Source: Lentisphaerae bacterium GWF2_45_14 (GTDB lineage: Bacteria > Verrucomicrobiota > Lentisphaeria > Victivallales > GWF2-45-14). From it: 64,000 nucleotides of DNA. Below the pieces are notes generated by a model that was not told the DNA's origin, made no database searches, and saw only the letters and a list, made by a program, of their open reading frames with translations. This document shows positions 36,523-44,872 of the stretch, piece after piece. The first letter of the stretch is position 1. Every line of letters starts with the position of its first letter. The DNA is taken from assembly GCA_001804785.1 (NCBI GenBank), contig MHBG01000076.1:1446-65445 (forward strand), given 5' to 3'. Made by a program: the position numbers and the translations under genes.

Positions 36523-37383
36523 TCAATCCACATTTTTAACCGATAAAGAGCGGGAAGCGAACTCGCGGAGCTTGCCTTCAACCGTATGTTTCAGGGTAAC
36601 CTGAGAAGCGGGGCACGATGCGCACCGGCCCGCAAGTTTTACCATCACTTCATTTTCGTTTATATCGATGAGTTCTATGCTTCCGCCGTCTTTTTCGAGG
36701 AGCGGCTTTATCTCTTTTTCTATTATTTCCTGTATTCTCAGTACCTTGCGGACAGGAGAGAGCTTACCGAAACTATCGGCTGAGCTTTCGGTTTTTTCGC
36801 TGGCGGCTCCGCGCCATATACCATCGATTATCTCCTGTATGGAATCGAGACAGGATCCGCATGCGCCGCCGGCCTTACAATAATTTGTGACCTGCTCCGC
36901 GGTATGAAGATTATTTTCCTTGACGACCCTTCTTATCTTGACATCAGTAACACCGAAGCATTTGCATACAATACGCCCTTCGTGCTCACTGGTTTCCGAT
37001 GAAAGAGGTGTTGATACGCCTTTATAGTTGGCAATGGCTGCCTGGAGAGCTTCCATCCCCATCACGGAGCAGTGCATTTTTTCCTCGGGCAGCTCGCCGA
37101 GAACCTCCACAATGTCCTTATTGGTAACTTTTTCGGCCTCGCTGAGGGTCATGCCCTTTACGATTTCCGTAAGGACTGATGACGAGGCTATCGCGCTGGC
37201 GCAGCCAAAGGTTTGAAACTTCACATCCTCAATCCGGCCATCCGGCGAGACTTTGAGAAAAAGCTTAAGCGCATCGCCGCAAGTCATATTACCGACTTCG
37301 CCAACGGCATCGGGTTCCGGCATTTCTCCGACGTTCCTGGGGTGCAGGAAGTGGTCCATCACTTTTTGGTTATAATCCCACAT
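36523..37383 (-). CDS. nifU: Fe-S scaffold NifU (three-domain form)
   Basis: The protein has all three NifU domains. An IscU-like domain has cysteines in GNMTCGDALK, QTFGCASAIA and MHCSVMG. A central [2Fe-2S] ferredoxin-like domain has IVCKCFGV and YCKAGGACGSCLDS. The C-terminal NFU domain has KDGGSIELIDI and AGRCASCPASQ. It is 286 residues, the full NifU length. With NifS it forms a complete NIF-type system. No nitrogenase genes are present, so general Fe-S supply is likely, for example to Rnf and NadA. AGGAGA precedes the ATG. Confidence 0.97.
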   Translation of the reverse strand: MWDYNQKVMDHFLHPRNVGEMPEPDAVGEVGNMTCGDALKLFLKVSPDGRIEDVKFQTFGCASAIASSSVLTEIVKGMTLSEAEKVTNKDIVEVLGELPEEKMHCSVMGMEALQAAIANYKGVSTPLSSETSEHEGRIVCKCFGVTDVKIRRVVKENNLHTAEQVTNYCKAGGACGSCLDSIQEIIDGIWRGAASEKTESSADSFGKLSPVRKVLRIQEIIEKEIKPLLEKDGGSIELIDINENEVMVKLAGRCASCPASQVTLKHTVEGKLREFASRSLSVKNVD

Positions 37384-37409
37384 ATCCGTGTCTCCTGCAT
37401 TTAAATCTC

Positions 37410-37435
37410 TACTAATAGTATAAACTTTATGTCAA
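37410..37435 (-). promoter_or_regulatory. Candidate control region of nifU-nifS
   Basis: A perfect 11-base palindrome TACTAATAGTA (37410-37420) lies 27 bases upstream of nifU. A minus-strand TTGACA (37430-37435) lies just beyond it. No good -10 sits 16-18 bases from that TTGACA, so the promoter assignment is weak. The palindrome could bind a regulator. Confidence 0.3.
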
Positions 37436-37479
37436 TTAAAGCAAGGCGCGCGGAAAGCAAATCCGGGAAAAGTGGACTT

Positions 37480-37845
37480 TTAGAAGAACTTTGAATTCTT
37501 CCTCTCAACTTCGACTCTGGCAAGCTCCACTATTTCGATAAGCTTTTTCTCCCTGGTCTCCTTAGAAAGCTCGTCAAAGGCGTCCATAAGGATTCTCTGG
37601 TCAGTCGTCAAATGTCCCTTCAGGTGCATGCCCTTAACTTCGGTGGGGGAACCGCCCGGCAGATAATTTTTCACGAACGGATAGATTTTCTCCCAAGTAT
37701 CGTCTTTGATCGATTTGGTTTTTTTAGTGAGAAAGTCCGTAAGTATTTCTCCCTGGATGTTCGCCTTTTCAGCGAATTCCCCGATTGAACCGAATGCTTC
37801 CACGGTCCGCTGAACGGCCTTGAATATATCATCTGTTATTTTCAT
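37480..37845 (-). CDS. Hypothetical HTH-like small protein
   Basis: The 121-residue product starts with a helical region (VQRTVEAFGSIGEFAEKANIQGEIL, read in two helices, then TDFLTKKTKSIKDDTWEKIY). This looks like a Cro/XRE-type helix-turn-helix: SIGEFAEKANIQ as first and turn helices, followed by a recognition-like segment. The C-terminal half is charged and helical. I cannot name a family. It stands alone between nifU and guaD, both of which have separate control regions. An AAGGA site precedes the ATG. Confidence 0.65.
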   Translation of the reverse strand: MKITDDIFKAVQRTVEAFGSIGEFAEKANIQGEILTDFLTKKTKSIKDDTWEKIYPFVKNYLPGGSPTEVKGMHLKGHLTTDQRILMDAFDELSKETREKKLIEIVELARVEVERKNSKFF

Positions 37846-38020
37846 ATCGAGTCCTTACACCCTCCTTCTATGTCTTTGACCTATTCATCAATTCACGGTT
37901 AAGATAGTATTAAAGTAAAAAACTTCAAATAGCTTTCTCTCCCATATGAATCCATATCTGGAATAAAATAATATTCCATCGGCTCTTGAAATCCTCGCAA
38001 ATCGGCGGAAAAGATATAGC

Positions 38021-39328
38021 ATGACAGAAAAAACTGAGAAAACAGATGCACTGCGGGCATTCAGAGGCGGAATTTTTCATTTCACGGGAAGCCCGACTCT
38101 TGAAACAAAAGATTATGCCTACGAATATTTCCCTGACGGAATACTGACGATTAAAAATGGTCTCGTCGAATCAGCCGGACCTGCCGACAAACTGCTCAAT
38201 ACACTGCCAACGGGGACTAAAGTCATCGAATTCAAGGACTCGCTGATTATGCCTGGCTTCATAGATTCTCATATCCACCAGCCACAACTGGCCTCAATAG
38301 CGTCCTACGGCGAACAACTCATGAGCTGGCTGGAAGACTACATCTTCCCCGCCGAAGAAAGATTTAAGGATAAAAAGACAGCCGTCGGAGAAACAGATTT
38401 TATTCTGAGGCAACTTCTCAAATCCGGGACGACAACCGCCGCAGTCTTCTGCTCAAGACACAAGGTCTCTGCGGAGGCGCTCTTCGAAAAAGCGGAAAAG
38501 CTCAATATGCGGCTGATTGGCGGTATGGTGATGATGGACGGGCATCGCGCCTCAGACGGCGCTGAAAAATTGGCGGCAGACACGGTAGACCTTATAGAAA
38601 AATGGCATAACCGCTCAAGAATATCGTATGCGGTAACACCGCGCTTCGCACCGGGCTGCACGGAAACGCTGTTACAACTGGCAGGTGAAATCTACGCCGC
38701 ACACCCAGGGACATACATGCAGACCCATCTCGGCGAAAACAAGAGCGAAGTTAAACAGGTAAAGGAACTTTTCCCGTGGGCAAAAAGCTATCTGGACGTT
38801 TACGACAACGCAGGACTTCTCGGCGAACGCAGCATCCTCGCACATGCGCTCCACCTGAAAAATAGCGACTTTGAAAGAATCGGCTCCAGCAATTCGGTGA
38901 TAGCGCACTGCCCGTCGTCGAATTTCTTCCTCGGAAGCGGCATATTCAAGTTCAAAAAGGTTTCCGAGTTCAAGATAAGAACGGCAATCGGCAGCGATGT
39001 GGGAGCAGGCAACTGGATATCGCTTCTACCGACTCTCGGCGAGGCCTATAAGATGGCGCAGCTCCAGAATTATACACTCTCGCCGTTCAAGGCGTTCCAT
39101 ATGCTGACACTGGGTGGTGCGGAAGCGCTTTCGCTCGACAAAAAGATAGGGAACTTCGTTCCCGGCAAGGAAGCGGATTTCATCGTCCTCGATCTCAAGG
39201 CGACGGAGCTTATCGAATACCGCCTTTCGTTCGCAAAAACTCTTCTTGAAAAACTCTTCGTCCTTATGATGATCGGCGACGAGAGACTCGTAAAAAAGAC
39301 ATTCCTCATGGGCAGAAATTGTCTATGA
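38021..39328 (+). CDS. guaD: Guanine deaminase
   Basis: GuaD hydrolyses guanine to xanthine and ammonia. The amidohydrolase metal site is seen in MPGFIDSHIHQPQ (about residues 84-96). The GuaD-type SYGEQLMSWLEDYIFPAE segment follows. Later come AHALHLKNSDFERI, AHCPSSNFFLGSG and GSDVGAGN with the catalytic Asp. The length is 435 residues. The ribosome site is weak. A possible promoter, TTGACC (37876-37881) and TAAGAT (37900-37905), lies far upstream. Its stop overlaps that of the convergent membrane-protein gene by six bases. Confidence 0.93.
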   Translation: MTEKTEKTDALRAFRGGIFHFTGSPTLETKDYAYEYFPDGILTIKNGLVESAGPADKLLNTLPTGTKVIEFKDSLIMPGFIDSHIHQPQLASIASYGEQLMSWLEDYIFPAEERFKDKKTAVGETDFILRQLLKSGTTTAAVFCSRHKVSAEALFEKAEKLNMRLIGGMVMMDGHRASDGAEKLAADTVDLIEKWHNRSRISYAVTPRFAPGCTETLLQLAGEIYAAHPGTYMQTHLGENKSEVKQVKELFPWAKSYLDVYDNAGLLGERSILAHALHLKNSDFERIGSSNSVIAHCPSSNFFLGSGIFKFKKVSEFKIRTAIGSDVGAGNWISLLPTLGEAYKMAQLQNYTLSPFKAFHMLTLGGAEALSLDKKIGNFVPGKEADFIVLDLKATELIEYRLSFAKTLLEKLFVLMMIGDERLVKKTFLMGRNCL

Positions 39329-39691
39329 GACTAGGGTTAAGCGGGTATAAATACCAAGAACGACAAATACAAGAATCGCCAGCGCAAATATAAATGAGAG
39401 TGCAACCATAGTCCAGAAGCTCAGAGGGTTGTCTTTTCGAGTGACTTCTTTCACTGTCGAGGTCGCATCACGCAAAGAAAGCCATCTGCCCCTGAAAATC
39501 ACACCTTGAGCAAAGCCATCGACAATCCATGCTATTATGACGAATGGAAGCACGGCAAACATCACCAGCGCCATTATGCCCTCGTCCATTTTGTCACGGA
39601 ATAAAAGACTGAAGATAATCGCAAATACGGCAAAAAGGAATATAGCAGGAATAAAAATCGAAAGCTTCTTTTTCCTTCGCTTGCGTGTCAT
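39323..39691 (-). CDS. Small membrane protein, paralog of the adjacent broken gene
   Basis: This 122-residue protein has a basic N-terminus (TRKRRKKK) and three hydrophobic helices. Between the second and third is the loop TSTVKEVTRKDNPLSFWTMV, whose pattern recurs in the neighbour upstream (RKDNPRRFFWAMV). No family was recognised. It lies downstream of the ankyrin/WG-repeat gene in the same direction, so a shared role in the membrane is possible. Confidence 0.65.
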   Translation of the reverse strand: MTRKRRKKKLSIFIPAIFLFAVFAIIFSLLFRDKMDEGIMALVMFAVLPFVIIAWIVDGFAQGVIFRGRWLSLRDATSTVKEVTRKDNPLSFWTMVALSFIFALAILVFVVLGIYTRLTLVS

Positions 39692-39736
39692 ATCAACAAC
39701 CGCCAGTTATTCGCCGCTGTATTAGTCCGGTAATCC

Positions 39737-40084
39737 TCATGAGCGATTATAGGACATAAATATGCCAAAGACAAACGAAAAGTGCGGCAAAGAAAAAAAA
39801 TTAACCATAGCCCAAAAGAAACGCCTTGGATTGTCTTTCCGGTAAAGAGCCGCAATTGTCACATCCCTATAACGATGTTTCCAGGAAGGGATCACGCCAT
39901 TCCGCATATAATCGATAGTCGTCGCCGTCAAAAGAAAGGGTAGTATTTCGATTACAATCAGTTTCAACAGCTGGTAACTGTCCATCAATCGGAAAACAAC
40001 ACAGAAAACAATCCAGAACACAATGCAGAAGACGATATAAATGATTATCGAAGGAATAAGAACCTAACGCAGTTTGCGCTTCAT
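39737..40084 (-). pseudogene. Small membrane protein gene with in-frame TAG at codon 7
   Basis: The frame from ATG 40084 reads MKRKLR, then TAG (40064-40066), then VLIPSIIIYIVFC and onward to 39737. The ATG overlaps the stop of the upstream ankyrin/WG gene as ATGA, the usual sign of coupled translation, which indicates that this was the original start. The whole frame resembles the neighbouring 122-residue membrane protein (basic start, three helices, RKDNP..FW.MV). A restart at GTG 40021 would give 94 residues missing the first basic segment and part of helix 1. One substitution or a sequencing error would explain the stop. Confidence 0.65.
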
Positions 40085-41313
40085 TGCATTCGTCTCCCGG
40101 GAATGGAAGCTGGCCGAATGGCGCGGACTGCCCATTTGTTCCTTCGCCTGAAAAAAATAAAAAGCACCACAACTCCGGCAAGCAAAGACAGCGCGAGCGC
40201 GATAATGGTGTATAAAGATTTTTTTGAAAATATTGAGCTTTCAAATTTTTGGCCCGGGAAATATATGGGGCCGACAATCCAGCCGCTGCTGTCAATCCTG
40301 AAAAAAACCCGTCCTAGAGAAAATGTGGCAATCCCGTCTTTGGAAAAACGCGAAGGGCTGTCAAACTTGGGTTCGATCACCATTTTCCCGGCTTTGTCTA
40401 TGAAGCCGTATTTTCTGTCTCTGCGAATGCAGGCGAAACCGAAGTCATCAAAAGGCATGGCGCCATCAAATTGGGGAGAGATAAGGACTTTGCCGTCCTT
40501 GTCTCTATAACCCCACTTTCCTGAAATTTTTACAGGCGCAAGTCCTTGATTAAACGACCTAGCAGAGTCAAGGCGCGGCTGGATTACCATATTCCCGGAA
40601 CTGTCGATAAAGCCCCACTTATTCCCTTCTTTTACACGACTTTTCCCATCGACGAATAACATGGCAAAGTCAAAACGCGGCCGGATTGCCACATGTCCGG
40701 TAGCGGCATTGAGGAATCCCCATTTTTTATTCTGCCTGAAGGGAACAAGAAAAGTACTGTTTTTCTCGCCAGTCTCGGGAGGAACTTGCGAACAGATAAG
40801 TCGATAAATATCTTCAGACCTGCTCCTTGAGGCTGCGAAAAGAATCGATGGGCTGAGTTCTATTCTACCGGATCTCATGATAAGTCCGGCAAATTCGGCG
40901 TAACGTTTGTACAACGCGATTGTAAGACAGGTCTCGCCTTTATTATTCTTCATATTGACGTCGGTATTTTTCTCAAGCAGCAACTTCGCTATTTCGACAC
41001 GGTTATTTCTAGCCGCCCGCATCAGGGCGCTATTTCCGTCATTGTCCTGAAGATTGACGTCGGCACCCTTCGCGAGAAGCAGCCTTACGGCCTCCGACTG
41101 TCCAAACATAACCGCCATCATGAGAACAGTATTCCCTCGGGAATCGGCCAGGTCCGGAGCTGCTCCTTCATTCAGGGCTTCACTTAAAATCTGGCTATTG
41201 CCACGGCGCAGACCATCGAAAAGCTTTTCATCCGACGACTGGGCAGAAAGAGGGTGTAGAAGCAAAGACAGTACCAGAAGCGCAAAAAGGATTTTTCCTG
41301 ATTTCATTCCCAT
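40081..41313 (-). CDS. Exported ankyrin-repeat and WG-repeat protein
   Basis: The 410-residue protein has a signal peptide (ILFALLVLSLLLHPLSAQS). Ankyrin repeats occupy about residues 30-150 (DSRGNTVLMMAVMFGQSEAVRLLL and DNDGNSALMRAARNNRVEIAKLLL, each in the canonical pattern). At least four WG/KWG beta-repeats follow at about 200-350 (KKWGFLNAATGHVAIRPRFD, NKWGFIDSSGNMVIQPRLD and similar). A C-terminal membrane helix (LYTIIALALSLLAGVVVLFIF) with a basic tail closes the protein. The topology implies a periplasmic repeat platform tethered to the inner membrane. Binding partners are unknown. Confidence 0.85.
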   Translation of the reverse strand: MGMKSGKILFALLVLSLLLHPLSAQSSDEKLFDGLRRGNSQILSEALNEGAAPDLADSRGNTVLMMAVMFGQSEAVRLLLAKGADVNLQDNDGNSALMRAARNNRVEIAKLLLEKNTDVNMKNNKGETCLTIALYKRYAEFAGLIMRSGRIELSPSILFAASRSRSEDIYRLICSQVPPETGEKNSTFLVPFRQNKKWGFLNAATGHVAIRPRFDFAMLFVDGKSRVKEGNKWGFIDSSGNMVIQPRLDSARSFNQGLAPVKISGKWGYRDKDGKVLISPQFDGAMPFDDFGFACIRRDRKYGFIDKAGKMVIEPKFDSPSRFSKDGIATFSLGRVFFRIDSSGWIVGPIYFPGQKFESSIFSKKSLYTIIALALSLLAGVVVLFIFFRRRNKWAVRAIRPASIPGRRMQ

Positions 41314-41351
41314 ATTACCCCCCCCTTTGAATTACAGGGTATGCGAACAGG

Positions 41352-41912
41352 CTATTTCACGCAGCGGTAAACGAATGCCGGTGGAAGGTTCAGCCATATT
41401 ATAGGAGATTTATCAACATGCGAAAAGTGCTTGCTGAGCTTGCGTTTGAAATTCTTGGCGCCGGGAAGGAATGTGCCCTGGACATAGCCATAGGTGGTAA
41501 AAAAACCGCCTTTGGGCAGGGATTCTACGATTGCGTCGAGGAGCTGGTCCTGAAGCCTTTCAGGGAAAGTCGCCCAAGGCAGGCCCGAGATTACGACATC
41601 CACGGATTCGAGGCCCTCATCCTTGAGAATGCCAGGCAGATTAGCGGCACTGTCGTTATATATTTTGACTTTGGGAAATCTACTCTTAAAGACGGGAATC
41701 ATCTCCGCATTGAGTTCAATAGTAAAAAACTTCGTCTCTTTTCTGATACTTTCAATTATATGAGGAGTAACAGCCCCCGTTCCGGGACCCAGCTCGACAA
41801 CTGAACAAGCGGCCCTTATATGCTCGCTGTCAATGATTTTTTTTGAAAGGAAAGAGGAACTCGGCCACATTGATCCTGTCATCGTCGGTTTTTTCAGGAA
41901 CTGCTTGAACAT
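41352..41912 (-). CDS. Class I SAM-dependent methyltransferase (PmtA/rRNA-dimethylase-like)
   Basis: Motif I is VVELGPGTGAVTPHI, and VVISGLPWATFPE sits at the catalytic motif IV position, as in phospholipid N-methyltransferases of the PmtA type and KsgA-like enzymes. FKQFLKKPTMTGSMWPSSSFL near the start, split around the cofactor fold, also matches PmtA-like proteins. ATG 41912 gives 186 residues. A TTG at 41924 with GAGGA upstream is an alternative start. The substrate is not certain. Confidence 0.75.
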   Translation of the reverse strand: MFKQFLKKPTMTGSMWPSSSFLSKKIIDSEHIRAACSVVELGPGTGAVTPHIIESIRKETKFFTIELNAEMIPVFKSRFPKVKIYNDSAANLPGILKDEGLESVDVVISGLPWATFPERLQDQLLDAIVESLPKGGFFTTYGYVQGTFLPGAKNFKRKLSKHFSHVDKSPIIWLNLPPAFVYRCVK

Positions 41913-42078
41913 TTCTCGTCTCAAGATCTGATATCCTCATTTTATTAACCTGGCACGAATGCAATCGCACCTCTAAAATCAACAAATTCCGCATGGTAAA
42001 CAGATAAGATAGCCTTGTCATGAGTTTTTGCAACCGAATTTGTCGCCTTTTCCAGGATTAAAGCCGCCCCCTCCGCAC

Positions 42079-42095
42079 ATTGCCTGCCGGGCAAT
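42079..42095 (-). terminator. Small hairpin downstream of dut
   Basis: ATTGCC (42079-42084) and GGCAAT (42090-42095) are perfect inverted repeats around five bases. It lies about 100 bases after the dut stop, within a 280-base gap that holds no gene I can support. There is no strong T-run, so termination is uncertain. Confidence 0.3.
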
Positions 42096-42192
42096 TAATT
42101 ATATGCCTTCACAACATTCTAGAAAGTTCATACAATTGTGAAAACAAGATACAACAGCACAAAAAAGGGATTTACGAAAAGACCGGCGGGAC

Positions 42193-42639
42193 TCAGTGCT
42201 TGCCGGTGCTGCCGAAGCCGCCCGCGCCGCGTTTGGACTCGGAAAGCGATTCGACCTGAACCATTTCAACGTCGGGAAGTTTACTTATGACCATCTGGGC
42301 AATACGCTCTCCACGTTTGACGTGGTATGATTCGTCGCCCGCATTCAGGACAATCACAGAGACTTCGCCACGGTAGCCCGCATCAATCGTCCCCGGCGAA
42401 TTCGGAACGGTAAGCGCATGTTTGAGGGCCATACCGCTGCGGGGCCTTATCTGAGCCTCGTAACCTATCGGGAGTTCGAGAAAAAGCCCGGTCGGAACAA
42501 GCACGGGTTTACGGGGAACAAGCTCGACTTCGGCCCTCGCCCTGATATCATAGGCTGCATCGTCGTGGTGGGCTTTGGCGGGAACAAGGTCGTCACAGCC
42601 TTCCGCCATCGTAAAACGGACAATTACTTTATTTTCCAT
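42193..42639 (-). CDS. dut: Deoxyuridine 5'-triphosphate nucleotidohydrolase
   Basis: Dut converts dUTP to dUMP and keeps uracil out of DNA. The five trimeric-dUTPase motifs are visible: DAAYDIRA, IRPRSGMALKH, PGTIDAGYRGEV, RGERIAQMVI and the P-loop-like RGAGGFGSTGKH at the C-terminus. The length of 148 residues is typical. GGAG precedes the ATG. It is followed by a 280-base gap and preceded, same strand, by an AraC regulator. Confidence 0.97.
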   Translation of the reverse strand: MENKVIVRFTMAEGCDDLVPAKAHHDDAAYDIRARAEVELVPRKPVLVPTGLFLELPIGYEAQIRPRSGMALKHALTVPNSPGTIDAGYRGEVSVIVLNAGDESYHVKRGERIAQMVISKLPDVEMVQVESLSESKRGAGGFGSTGKH

Positions 42640-42691
42640 ATTATATACTCCGTTGATTAAGAAGCGAATTTAGGTTTCAAATCCTAAGAAA

Positions 42692-43594
42692 TCAAGTGCC
42701 GAAGCCCTTAAAAGCGGAATGCCGCGCGCGGTACTCCGCGGGGGAAAGTCCCATAAGTTGCTTGAAGCGACGACTGAAATGGAAAGGATCAAGATAGCCG
42801 AAGCCTGCGGCGACAGCACTGACGGACGACTCGTCGGAAGAAATAAGCTTTTCGGCCGACTGCTGGATCTTCAGCCTGTCGATATAGCTTTTCGGGGACA
42901 TTCCGGTATGGCGGCGAAAAACACGGCGGAACTGTGGTTCACTCAGATTGCAGAAGTCCGACATCTCGCCAACCGTCCACCATTTCGCAGGAGTATTTTT
43001 GAGTTCTTCGACGAGCATCCCGAGGCATGCTTCGCCATCGTCCGGAGAAGATCGTTTGTTTTCCATATAAAGCTCAACGAGCAGATTCTGGAGCGAAAGA
43101 TTAGCCGCAATCTGAGAATCAACGGCAGGGTCAACAACCATATCCAGGAGCGGAATGAGGCGGCGCGCCTTCCCCATATTAAATACGCCCGGCTTGAGAA
43201 TGCCTGATTTGAAAAGATTATCAGCAATCGGCCCGGTAAAACAGACGGTATCCTCGACGAAGGGTCCATTGTAATGTCCGTAGAAATGGAGGAAGCGCGG
43301 GACCATTATGACGCACTGTCCTTTTTTCATGATCTTTTCACCGTCAGCCGGAGACCAGTAGCGTCCGCCTCCGTCAAAAAGGTGAGCGATGCAGTAAAAC
43401 TCGAAATACCGTGGTTTAACCGGACAGGTGATATTGTTCCCGGAACGCTCAAGCATGGCAAATGCATTGGCCCTGCCGGACGAACAAATCCAGAGACCGT
43501 AATTTTTGTGGATGTCTCGCATTTTGCCGACTAGCTTGTGAACAGAGGGTGCGCCATGGGCGCTTTTGTCATCTATAATGATCGGTTTATCCAT
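42692..43594 (-). CDS. AraC-family transcriptional regulator, second
   Basis: The C-terminal 100 residues hold the AraC double helix-turn-helix (VGEMSDFCNLSEPQFRRVFRR and VSAVAAGFGYLDPFHFSRRFK), ending in GLSPAEYRARH. The N-terminal half is a cupin-like sensor with ITCPVKPRYFEFYCIAHL and MVPRFLHFYGHYNGP. It is divergent from a Gfo/Idh oxidoreductase gene and probably controls it. A TATAGT box lies five bases before the ATG and no ribosome site is visible, so a leaderless start is possible. The next Met is at codon 25. Confidence 0.92.
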   Translation of the reverse strand: MDKPIIIDDKSAHGAPSVHKLVGKMRDIHKNYGLWICSSGRANAFAMLERSGNNITCPVKPRYFEFYCIAHLFDGGGRYWSPADGEKIMKKGQCVIMVPRFLHFYGHYNGPFVEDTVCFTGPIADNLFKSGILKPGVFNMGKARRLIPLLDMVVDPAVDSQIAANLSLQNLLVELYMENKRSSPDDGEACLGMLVEELKNTPAKWWTVGEMSDFCNLSEPQFRRVFRRHTGMSPKSYIDRLKIQQSAEKLISSDESSVSAVAAGFGYLDPFHFSRRFKQLMGLSPAEYRARHSAFKGFGT

Positions 43595-43599
43595 GTCAA

Positions 43600-43627
43600 A
43601 CTATAAATCAGCCCTTATAATATTCAA
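43600..43627 (-). promoter_or_regulatory. Possible promoter giving a leaderless AraC mRNA
   Basis: On the minus strand TTGAAT and TATAGT are 16 bases apart, and the TATAGT ends five bases before the ATG at 43594. A start about seven bases downstream of this -10 falls at the start codon itself. Confidence 0.35.
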
Positions 43628-43672
43628 CATGGCAAGATTAAATATTTCAAAATATCAATGGAGAATTTAAAA

Positions 43673-44821
43673 ATGGAAAACAGGAAACCGATAAACGTAG
43701 GGATAATCGGAGCAGGCGGAAGAAGCGGACTGGCAAAACACCTGTTCACATTATCTCCGGATATCAGACTGAAGGCGATTTACGACCCAGACAAGGAGGT
43801 CGCGAAAAAGAGATTACAAGCCCTCGGACAGGAAAACGCGATAATCTGCGATAAATACGAACAGGTATCACAGCACCCGGAGATTGACTGGGTGATGGTA
43901 TTCTCTCCGAACTGTTATCACGCGGAACATATAACATCGGCGTTCAATGCGGGAAAGGATGTTTTCTCGGAAAAACCGCTCGCGACAACAATAGAAGACT
44001 GCCAGACGATATTCGAAGCTCACAAAAAGAGCAAGGTCAAGTTCGCCACCGGCTTCGTATTGCGTTACGCGCCGCTCTACGCGAAAGTGAAGGAAATCCT
44101 TGACGCCGGTACCATAGGAAAGATTCTCAGCATCGACGCAAACGAAAACATAACTCCCGAACACGGCTCCTACATCATGATGAACTGGAGGCGCTTCACG
44201 AAATTCGCAGGGCCGCACATACTTGAAAAGTGCTGCCACGACATCGACCTCCTCAACTGGATATGCGAGTCTGTCCCATCAAAGATAGCCTCGTTCGGCG
44301 GCAGAAATCTCTTCGTTCCCGAAAATAAACATTTCGGAGAAAAGTTCAAAAACAAAGAAGGTAAATCCCCATTTGTCAGCGCATGGGAAGACCCGCACAA
44401 AGTCCCCTGCCCCTTCACCTCAGAAAAAGACCTTATGGACAATCAGGTAGCGATACTTGAGTACCGGAACAACATCAGGGTGATGTTCCAGGCAACAATG
44501 TCCAACGCGATACCCGAGCGCCGCATGTACATATCAGGTACCGAAGGCACACTTATAGCCGAACTTTACAGCGGCGAGCTCAAGGTAAAAAGGATAGACG
44601 ACGAGGCCATTAAACTCTACAAACTGATAGGCGGCGGACACGCAGGCGGCGATGAAGTCATAATGCAGTCGCTCTATGAAACAATGACAACCGACACGCT
44701 TCCGAAGTGCAGCGGCGAAGAAGGCCTTGAAAGTTCGGTTTCGGCGCTCGCAATGGACAAGGCGCGCGAAGAAATGAGGATCATAGACCTCGAACCGATA
44801 TGGAAGAAACTTAATAGATAA
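43673..44821 (+). CDS. Gfo/Idh/MocA-family oxidoreductase
   Basis: The NAD(P)-binding fold starts with VGIIGAGGRSGLAKHLF. The catalytic EKPLATT motif appears near residue 98, and HDIDLLNWI, with the conserved His-Asp pair, near residue 190. At 382 residues it fits sugar or inositol dehydrogenases. The specific substrate cannot be read. ATG 43673 is preferred over ATG 43658 because GGAG (43660-43663) lies nine bases upstream. It is divergent from an AraC regulator and followed by a terminator-like hairpin. Confidence 0.9.
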   Translation: MENRKPINVGIIGAGGRSGLAKHLFTLSPDIRLKAIYDPDKEVAKKRLQALGQENAIICDKYEQVSQHPEIDWVMVFSPNCYHAEHITSAFNAGKDVFSEKPLATTIEDCQTIFEAHKKSKVKFATGFVLRYAPLYAKVKEILDAGTIGKILSIDANENITPEHGSYIMMNWRRFTKFAGPHILEKCCHDIDLLNWICESVPSKIASFGGRNLFVPENKHFGEKFKNKEGKSPFVSAWEDPHKVPCPFTSEKDLMDNQVAILEYRNNIRVMFQATMSNAIPERRMYISGTEGTLIAELYSGELKVKRIDDEAIKLYKLIGGGHAGGDEVIMQSLYETMTTDTLPKCSGEEGLESSVSALAMDKAREEMRIIDLEPIWKKLNR

Positions 44822-44842
44822 ACTCCGCCGTAAGGTTTAAGC

Positions 44843-44872
44843 GGCTCCGAGTTAAAGACGAGGGGCCTTTTT
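44843..44872 (+). terminator. Terminator of the Gfo/Idh gene
   Basis: GGCTCC (44843-44848) pairs with GGGGCC (44862-44867, one G-T pair), followed by TTTTT (44868-44872). It reaches the end of the convergent zinc-ribbon gene. Confidence 0.5.

Noticed and set aside
35357-37383. nifU-nifS as evidence of nitrogen fixation
   Set aside because: No nifHDK, nifENB or related genes are present. NIF-type assembly is used for general Fe-S supply in several non-fixing bacteria.
41830-42033. 67-codon minus-strand frame upstream of the PmtA-like methyltransferase
   Set aside because: It overlaps the methyltransferase start in another frame and shows no domain or ribosome site.
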